From Agelas oroides (taxonomy: Eukaryota; Porifera; Demospongiae; Agelasida; Agelasidae), in NCBI GenBank assembly GCA_949130485.1, contig OX422189.1, positions 5,567,720-5,631,719 on the forward strand: a DNA stretch of 64,000 nt, in the 5' to 3' direction. Every line of letters starts with the position of its first letter. Position 1 is the first letter of the stretch. The position numbers and the translations under genes were made by a program. Below the pieces are notes generated by a model. The model did no database searches, was not told the origin of the DNA, and saw only the letters and a program-made list of their open reading frames with translations. Shown here in pieces: positions 57,649 through 64,000 of the stretch.

Positions 57649-57738
57649 CATAGGCGTAGGAAGCAAATTTGAAGTGTAGAGGCCATACTGAGCTGCACGA
57701 AGCTGCTACGGCCGCTACGGTTCCTACGCCACTGCTAT
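57649..57738. mobile_element. Possible small inverted-repeat element with GGCGTAGGAA ends
   Basis: GGCGTAGGAA at 57653-57662 is the exact reverse complement of TTCCTACGCC at 57721-57730, and the outer bases CATA and CTATG are also related. No clear target duplication is visible. The 57-bp interior is noncoding. Confidence 0.4.
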
Positions 57739-57889
57739 GAACAGCACTGGACTTAATTAGTGTGAAGTAGTTTTTGTTCAAATTGGAAATCTCTCTATCT
57801 TATCAACCATAATCTCCAACCTAGGTTAGACTATACCACCATAGCGCGCACACACACACACACACTCCCATGCTGCATATGCCATGGAG

Positions 57890-58371
57890 TCTTTGGAAGA
57901 TGGCAGTACCTGATACAGACCAGCAACAACACCAGCCTGCTCTTTCAGCCTCTTGAGGATGCAATACATCAACAGTTCATCCCTCAGAACTGACAAGAAC
58001 AATGAAAGAATGCTACTCTCCCTTCCTGTCTGCCATGGTGGTCTCAACATCTTGAATCCTGTGGCCATTGCAAACAGAGAACCGAATGCCTCAGAGATGA
58101 TCAGTGCAGCTTTAAAGGAGATGATCACAACCGACACCTTCACGATCGAGGCCTGATCACCACATCAAGCTACAAGTGCAACCCCAGAACCATTGATATA
58201 GTAAAGAAGTAAAAAGACAGCTTCCAGAACCCCTTCACAGACTCTTGAACCTAGCAAGTGAAAGGGGATCAGCTGACTGTGTTCCCACTAGCTACAGGAT
58301 CTGAACAAGCAAGAATTTCTTCATACACTGAGCCTGTGTTATGCGTGGATGGCAACTTACCAAGACACTGC
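57890..58371 (+). pseudogene. Decayed reverse-transcriptase-type retroelement fragment
   Basis: Broken frames on the plus strand spell recognisable pieces of the C-terminal part of a retroelement polyprotein, in order. First is a FGRWQYLIQT...LFQPLEDAIHQQFIP segment ending in a stop. One base out of frame follows LLSLPVCHGGLNILNPVAIA, the common LP-x-GGL-x-I-x-NP motif. Then come LHRLLNLASERGSA and a shifted remnant of the LCLRYGW-LP-C region. At least two frameshifts and several stops make it inactive. The catalytic palm domain is not present. Assignment rests on remembered motif patterns, so the exact clade is left open. Confidence 0.5.
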
Positions 58372-58695
58372 AAGAAGGAGCACTATTCAAAAAACAAGGT
58401 AAAATCAAATTATCAACAGCTTCTTGTGCTATTGGTATCATTCTTACAGCTACCCTGAAGCCATATTGTACTACAGCACCCAAGACATTTCTGAAAAGAG
58501 AACAAGTGCAGGAAAGAGTACAAAGATACAAAGAACAAAGATGGCAAGGAGGCAAATGGGAGACGTTTGTCACCAAACCATTCAAGTGATGGATTGTGCT
58601 CCAGGGTAGAGGAAGTACTCCTCCAGTTGGGACATACAGCTGTGTGTAGCCCAGCAGCTGAAGTGACACGAATAAGATCTTGGAGTAGTTTCTGG
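58372..58695 (-). pseudogene. Decayed partial copy of the polytopic membrane protein gene
   Basis: The plus-strand sequence parallels 61530-61907 inside the intact gene, in the same order. Minus-strand frames contain SKxx-type remnants, LQLLGYTQLYVPTGGVL, PSLEWFGDK, FQKCLGCC and CKNDTNSTR, matching the corresponding segments of the intact protein. Frames are broken by several indels and stops, and only an internal piece is present. It begins directly where the retroelement fragment ends. It is a dead duplicate; whether it arose by DNA duplication or retroposition cannot be told, because the matching region of the parent has no intron. Confidence 0.75.
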
Positions 58696-58763
58696 GGCAA
58701 CCCTTCTTTTAGTTGACAATAAAATGTGGAAGTGGACAAGTTGTGTAATGATGATGTAACTTC

Positions 58764-58863
58764 CTTATTTCATAGCCTCGTTCCCAGGCTCTCCCCATGC
58801 ACGACTGAAAAACTGCCAATGATGGAAAGCTGGGCGGGGCCTGGGAACGAGGCTACTTATTTC
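58764..58863. mobile_element. MITE with TAGCCTCGTTCCCAGG ends, perfect 8-bp target duplication
   Basis: TAGCCTCGTTCCCAGGC (58773-58789) and its exact reverse complement (58839-58855) bound about 50 bp of noncoding interior. CTTATTTC flanks both sides (58764-58771 and 58856-58863), with one extra base at the left junction. Perfect ends and target duplication suggest a young insertion of the same family as the copies at 55361 and 57167. Confidence 0.82.
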
Positions 58864-60577
58864 CTACATGTTGCGTTCACAGAGGCTTGTATTATACCTG
58901 TGCTATCATAGACCTTGCATACAACAGTTTACACAAATGTACTGTACCAGGGCAATACACTGATATTAGTGTATTAGGCATCTTGTATGAGTTGGAGTAT
59001 GCAAGATTGCCACACTAGCTAGTTGTATAAAGGTTTGGGTTACTTCAACCATATTTTGGTCACCTCAGTTGCATTCCTTTAATTTGTGTGTGTGACATGT
59101 AAAGTTCAAGGAGTGATTACAATTTGAACAGAGTGTAGTTGAAAAGCTTCCCCCTTTTGTTACTATTTCCTTTCAGAAAGCCTATTGATCAGCATTTCTG
59201 GTGATCTTACACATCTGTCCCTGGAGAGTTCTCTGGTTGCATGGTTGTGGCATAAATGCCAAGACTAAATTAAGTGGTGCTTTCTCTGCTGAACATTGTA
59301 CAATGATTGTCTGGTCAAAATACATGAGGATACATGTCCCACAGTGCTTTGCAAGAAAGTACACCAGTACATGCAATACAATCTTAATTGGTACATTTGT
59401 TTTCATTTGACCTCATACACTTGAGTGTGTATACTGTACTGTTTGACTCCAGCATTCACGCAGTACTCACTGATGCCATTCTCATTGCCAGAACAGCTAC
59501 TGCAACGACCCTTCAGCTAGCTCCTTATTCGTTTTAGCATATTTAAAGTGTGTGGAGAGCAGCATAACTATATAGATACCAATTGCCCATATGGCTTGCG
59601 AAATCAAGCTGATAGCCCTCATAGGTACCACTGCAAGGGTCTAAAACAGCAGTACATGGCTGGTCTGCTGGAAATGAATCATAGTTCTGACCATACTGCT
59701 GCTAGTTGGAGCCTTTCTGACATTGTAATTTCATATATAAAGTCATCTTGAAGTCTAGCTATTTTGTAATGTGTCTTTTGTTGAACTCATAATTACGTAA
59801 AAATATGCGTATCACAGTCATATAGAACACATTTATCTAGTAGAAAGCTCCATGCCACAACCTGCCTAGCTACATCAAAATGAGCAGTACGCATGCTCTT
59901 CATTTCTCCATATCTCACATACAGACACAGTATGTAGACTAACTTTGTAATGTCAGTAGTCAAATACATACCATGCAAATTTGTAGCTATATTTGCGGAC
60001 GTTAATCTCCATACTGAGCTAAATGCAGCTGTTTTGCTAACTAAGGTCAAGATGATAGACAGCTACAATCAGGATAGACCTAAACTGAATTCCTGATTTC
60101 CAGGTTAGGAGTCACAAGGCTGTGTACTCTTGCCTTGCTTGAGAAGGAATGTGGCCAACTAGATCCATTAGTCTATACCAACTCATGGGACTCTGCTAAT
60201 GCATAGTTCTTTGGATGTCATTCATCTGACCATATTTGTCGCCAGAGGAACAAACACTTGTACTAACTAAATCACTTTAGATTTGCTATTTTCAGCTTCA
60301 AGCTCCCTTCTCTCTACAATTTACACTACAGTGCCATTGTTGAACAGACTTGAAATATCAATAGTATAGATAATGGAGAGTTTAGGTTAAGGAGAGGGGT
60401 GTGCCACCTCTCATGATCAGTTGATTCATGAATGAAAATCCACCCCTTTGCAAACTCCATAAAAGCTGGCAGATGGTGAATTTTTTTTGTTGTTGTTTCT
60501 AGTTGTCACTAGCTACCATATGTGTACCATCTGTGTTTCAAAATTGTTTGTTGTGAGCTGTATATACGTATTCCTAC
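58864..60577. other. Intergenic stretch with no supported gene
   Basis: Only short open frames without recognisable domains occur on either strand. Base composition is AT-rich and ordinary. If the exon at 60578-60901 is real, its downstream exons should lie here on the minus strand, but I could not identify any. A T-rich tract lies near 60480-60500. Confidence 0.55.
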
Positions 60578-60901
60578 TCGCCTCCACGCATTAAAATTGC
60601 CTAGCGCCAATTGTGTGGATGCCGCCGTGTTCTTGGTCATGAATTTCTTCCCGAGGTATTCTTCTTCATCATCGCTAATGAAGTGCCAACGCTCACCACT
60701 GGGCTCCTTCTTGCTCAACTTGAGCTTTTTGGCTGGCTTTCGTGATGGCAAAGCATTCTCTTTCTCCTCCCTGCTGCTACTTTCTGTCCACTCTTCCATG
60801 CCCAAACACATCCGCTTGTGGGTGTCCTTCGACCGCTTTTCTGGAATATTTTCGAGGAGGGACGGGGACATCACCCCTCTCTTAGCTTTTTGCGCCTTCA
60901 T
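60578..60901 (-). CDS. Putative first exon of a nuclear protein with a recombinase-like N-terminal domain
   Basis: A minus-strand frame starting with ATG at 60901 encodes a charged, Ser- and Lys-rich N-terminus with a nuclear-localisation-like PAKKLKLSKKEP. It then has WHFISDDEEEYLGKKFMTKN followed by TAASTQLALGNFNAWR. The pattern of an acidic helix, then NT, an alternating hydrophobic helix and F-x-x-W, resembles the core-binding region of Crypton-type tyrosine recombinases and domesticated relatives (ZMYM/KIAA1958-like). A plausible donor CGA|GTAGGA follows at 60578/60577. Downstream exons were not found, so it may be a partial gene, a domesticated fragment or a remnant. It lies 128 bp downstream of, and on the same strand as, the polytopic gene. 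The family call is tentative. Confidence 0.4.
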
Positions 60902-60947
60902 TGCATAGATCTAGTATCAAGCTACAAGCATAATATTATATTATTCT

Positions 60948-60968
60948 CACTAAATATATATATATATC
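60948..60968. repeat. Short (TA)n tract between two minus-strand genes
   Basis: An AT-only tract in the 128-bp gap between the end of the polytopic gene and the start of the putative exon downstream. It could act as a TATA-like region for the downstream frame, but this is only positional. Confidence 0.5.
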
Positions 60969-61029
60969 AAGTCAATTATTCCACGAGTACAAAGACAGAG
61001 ACAATACAATCAAGTTCTCCACAGTTATG

Positions 61030-62919
61030 TTAAAAAGCCACATAATTTAGTTGTAGGTTGCTGGCTACAAAAGTCTCAGTCTCAATATCTTGAGGACAAT
61101 TGTCTGAGTCATGTTTTTTACCACCAGCAAGGAGTGGCTTGTGTTCTTCACTTCCATATTCCTCAGGGTGTAGGAGTCTGTCTGGTTCTTGTGGCTCAAG
61201 GATTGGATGATCTATACCTTTCTTACATAAGTGATGAGCCTTTGTCCATGTCAGCAGTTTGTATGTTGCATAAATAATGAAGTATATGAATGGTCCAGTA
61301 GCAAGCACACCCAAAATTTGGAAGGGAACAGGGGCAATGTATCGTGCATACATGTTACCAAATGTGGCAAAAGCTATAACAGCAAACACAGTGGAGTCCC
61401 AAAAATTTAGCCAAAAGTTGTCCTTGTAAGGACGAAAAAGAAGAAAAACTAGTGCTGCAATAACCAGACATACGATAGACACCATCTCATCATACATGCC
61501 AAATACACTGCCATCATACATAGCAAGCAGAAGCACTATTCGGAGAACAAGGTAAAATCCTGCAAAGTACCGACAGTCCCTTGTACCATTGGTACCATTC
61601 TTGTAGCAACCCTGGAAGACATCAGCAAATGCATGTAGTGCAAGCCACCTTCTACCACAGCACCCAAGACACTTCTGAAAAGCTTTTGTTGGATACAGTA
61701 ACAGAACAAGTGCAGGAAAGAAGATTAAGATACAAAGAACAAAGATGGCAAGGAGAGCAAATGGAAGATGTTTGTCACCAAACCATTCAAGTGATGGGTC
61801 ATGAAACACTCTCATGGGTGGGTCAAGCACTCCTCCAGTTGGGACATACAGCTGTGTGTAGCCCAGCAGCTGAAATGATACAAATAAGATCTTGGAGTAG
61901 GAAAGAAGCAGAAATGCAGCAAATGTATGAACAAGTGAAGCTACTGGGTCCCACCGTCTTCCCCACCTTCGTCTACAGCTGCTGAAACACTTACAAAACA
62001 CTCTCCCCAAACAAACCATGACTCGGCAGTCTCTAGCATGTAACTGCACACATATGTATGCAATGACAGTTAACAACAAAGGATAAAAAGCTACAGCATA
62101 CTCAAGGGCAACAACTCGGAGTGAACTAATCTGATCACTAGCACAAAATGGAGGAATGAGATGGCGAAAGAAGTCCAGATTCCAGACACCATATATGGTA
62201 CTAAGTGTCAACACAACTATATGGATAAATACTGATGTGCTTTCAAAGGTGATCGACCAATTTATAGCACTGACAATTAACTGACATGCAAATATGTATG
62301 CATTCAGTGGTCCAGAAGTAATACGAACTTGGAACATAAGCATAAGCAGGAAAAGTACGGTAGTGGGGAAAGTGGCAAGGAACACATACAATGTCCAACC
62401 AAGGCCACTGCTCATGCAGGGAAGACATTGCATTGAATAAGAAAAGATGGCAGTTCCCAGACCCTCCTGGCATTGACTACACAATACTCCAGTGCGATTC
62501 AACCCACCACACAGAAACTCATTCAATTCAGGAACATTTTGTGGAGGTTTTACATAGACCTCATCAACTTCACTTTGTTGGTTGACAAAAGGACATCCAC
62601 CGATGAAGACTACATCTTTTTCTTCATTATAGTCCATGCAGTTTCCTGTCAGCAGCAAGGTCTGTTTTGTATTTGAATCACACAGCACAATCCTTCCAGG
62701 ATCCGATGGTGTATTGGTTCACCACATTTGCAGTGGTTTGAATTATTACTGACGGGAATGAACCATGATGGGCAGCCCCGATTGATTGGGTTCACGGTTC
62801 TCCTCGGCCAACTGGACAGGTTTCCAGATCATTCCTTGCTGTCTATCAGAATATACAAAAGCGTCGCAGAATAAGGCACTAAAAAGCAGAATATTCGTGA
62901 TGGTTACAGACGCAGACAT
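61030..62919 (-). CDS. Cysteine-rich, multi-pass membrane protein (sponge/early-animal expanded family), two compensating frame changes
   Basis: Starting at the ATG at 62919, the product opens with a signal-peptide-like MSASVTITNILLFSALFCDA. About 140 nt later the conserved CPSWFIPVSNNSN-HCKCGE segment is read one base out of frame, and the original frame resumes near 62690 and stays open for about 550 residues to the TAA at 61030. Features in order are an extracellular Cys-rich part (GNCMDYNEEKDVV, GGCPF, CGGLNRTGVLCSQCQEGLG, QCLPC), then nine or ten hydrophobic segments. These include NAYIFACQLIVSAINWSI, LLLSYSKILFVSFQLLGYTQ and DSTVFAVIAFATFGNMY. The C-terminal tail is acidic and cytoplasmic-looking. 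I recognise the architecture from many uncharacterised sponge and cnidarian proteins, often with an N-terminal beta-helix that is absent here. Function unknown; a surface sensor or channel-like role is only a guess. The coding part visible here needs no intron. Confidence 0.72.
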
Positions 62920-63101
62920 GGTGGGGAGAATCTGTACACGATTTAGCAACGTCCGGTCACGCCCTAAATTTAATTATCTGATGCGGTTAGTTAAGCGGGG
63001 TTCCACTGTATTCCTTCGTATAAGTTATAATCCAAGCGACGCCATTTTTTCTCCCTCAAAAGCCCATGGCCTTACCAGCCGTACCATTGCCGCCGGCCCT
63101 G
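62920..63101 (-). promoter_or_regulatory. Probable promoter/5' region of the polytopic membrane protein gene
   Basis: The region just upstream of the minus-strand ATG is relatively CpG-rich. On the minus strand it contains GAAAAAATGGCGTCG (around 63037-63051), a YY1-like motif often found just downstream of animal start sites. No TATA box stands out at a clear distance. The patch ends where the duplicated receptor segment begins. Confidence 0.3.
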
Positions 63102-63960
63102 TAGACAGACTGATGTACTGACAAACTGTGTGTGTGGTAATTACTTACAAATGCTGTGTATTCAATCCATATCTCTGTTTAGTCTGCTGCACTGTAATTC
63201 TCACTTTCATGAGCTTTATTTCATACAGGTACTGTTTATTCACACCAGCTCTCCCTATGGGCCATCTTCCATATGGCTCTTCTCTTCTGGGCAGTTGTTT
63301 GCCCTTTCCACTAGCTACCGATCCTTCAGGAATGGAGGACGTTTGAAATACGTATATATACAGTAATGACTAGCTATAGCTGGTGTTCTCCTGCCATGTG
63401 TGCCTGCGGGTGTCAACCTGGTGTTTGGACATAAAGTAATATCCTTTTCACCCATGGTGTGCCTAGTAGCTGTACAAGATGTGGGTTTTTATACTGATGC
63501 ATTGTTGGGAGCATTTGAAGTTGCCATATTAGGAACTCTGCAGGCACTTGTTTTCTGGACATTGGTGAAGGTATGCATATACCAGTAAAATATGCATTCA
63601 CAGTATCATATGAACTCATCTTTGAGCAATATATAACTCTAACTGCTAATGTAGTGTGCATGGGCTAAGTCAGTAGGTGAATTAAGCTGTTACATCCAAT
63701 GCTGGCTTTTAACAATTGCAGTCGAATTTAGGCATCTAAGACCAGCTTGCAGGCCTGCATGGGGTAGAGTGCCTAGGCAAGTCTACGTACATGCTCAGGC
63801 TCACTCCTACAATGGCATGCATTCTCAAGTGAGCTTGAAAGTACCAAATTGTTTGGTATGTGGATTTCTTTCAACATGTGAAGATCCACAGCCTGTAACG
63901 TTTGAAATGAATTGGATTATAAAGTAACATTCGGTGACACAGAAATGAGCCTTACTGTTT
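63102..63960 (+). repeat. Partial duplication of the receptor gene (intron 3 end to intron 4 end)
   Basis: From about 63102 to 63960 the sequence parallels 55709 to about 56530 through the end of intron 3, exon 4 and most of intron 4, with many small differences. Similarity starts abruptly at about 63102 after an unrelated GC-rich stretch and fades near 63960, just before the position of exon 5. The copy has the same orientation as the original, about 7.4 kb downstream. Confidence 0.85.
63229..63570 (+). pseudogene. Broken second copy of receptor exon 4
   Basis: The exon keeps its acceptor (ATACAG before 63229) and its donor (GTATGC at 63571), but the coding frame is lost. Relative to the exon at 55851-56191 it has a 9-bp in-frame deletion near 63243 and an in-frame TAG at 63312-63314 created by a 4-bp GCTA insertion. 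A further 2 bp and 4 bp are inserted between 63355 and 63376. The distal part (GVNLVFGHKVISFSPMVCLV onward) is still well preserved in another frame, so decay looks recent. It could not produce a seven-TM receptor as it stands. Confidence 0.82.
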
Positions 63961-64000
63961 TGTATCTATACTTTTCAATCTATATTTACCTCATGATGTT

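Larger units (their letters stand above)
56952..57889. other. Intergenic stretch after the receptor gene
   Basis: Apart from two short inverted-repeat elements (57167-57224 and 57649-57738) and a CA microsatellite at about 57846-57866, I see no gene, RNA or clear regulatory site here. Confidence 0.6.

Noticed and set aside
59182-60050. Short open frames on both strands between 59.1 and 60.1 kb
   Set aside because: No recognisable motif, no supporting splice pattern, and lengths expected by chance in AT-rich intergenic DNA.
61581-61985. 134-codon plus-strand frame
   Set aside because: It is the antisense shadow of the long minus-strand membrane protein gene.

Overview
The window is eukaryotic and most likely from a sponge (demosponge). 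The evidence is GT-AG introns, an intron-split seven-transmembrane receptor of Frizzled/Smoothened-like layout, a cysteine-rich polytopic membrane protein of a kind expanded in sponges and other early-branching animals, and short non-autonomous transposons of types I associate with sponge genomes. The organism call is inference; no diagnostic marker gene is present.

Positions 1-51884 (81% of the window) are one uninterrupted satellite array that also runs off the left edge. It is built from a 10-bp module, GTAGAGNNNN, joined as 10+10+11 (31 bp) and 10+10+10+11 (41 bp) subunits, usually closing on ATG. The subunits form higher-order blocks: A (1503 bp), B (2241 bp) and C (1515 bp), which together make a 5259-bp higher-order repeat that is nearly identical from copy to copy in the left 20 kb. 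Further right the blocks differ (3059, 3723 and 5333-bp units, then looser duplications) and diverge steadily toward the edge. I do not regard the array as protein-coding: the plus strand is full of TAG stops, and the long minus-strand frames are a by-product of composition.

At 51884/51885 the satellite stops exactly where a receptor exon starts. Five exons on the plus strand (51885-52044, 54447-54502, 54570-54668, 55851-56191, 56565-56951) join in phase to give a seven-transmembrane receptor whose 5' part is missing from the window. Its first visible intron holds a 67-69 bp minisatellite, a GC-rich promoter-like patch and a CA-rich repeat ending in a palindrome.

From 57 kb to the end is a small duplicated-gene neighbourhood: a decayed reverse-transcriptase fragment (57890-58371, plus), a decayed piece of the polytopic-protein gene (58372-58695, minus), a possible recombinase-like first exon (60578-60901, minus), the main polytopic membrane protein gene (61030-62919, minus, with two compensating frame changes), and a broken second copy of part of the receptor gene (63102-about 63960, plus). 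Three short inverted-repeat elements with TAGCCTCGTTCCCAGG termini are scattered here; two have clear 8-bp target duplications.

The strongest candidates for something undescribed are the helically phased GTAGAG satellite with its nested higher-order structure and two embedded non-decamer motifs, and its single-base junction with a receptor exon.
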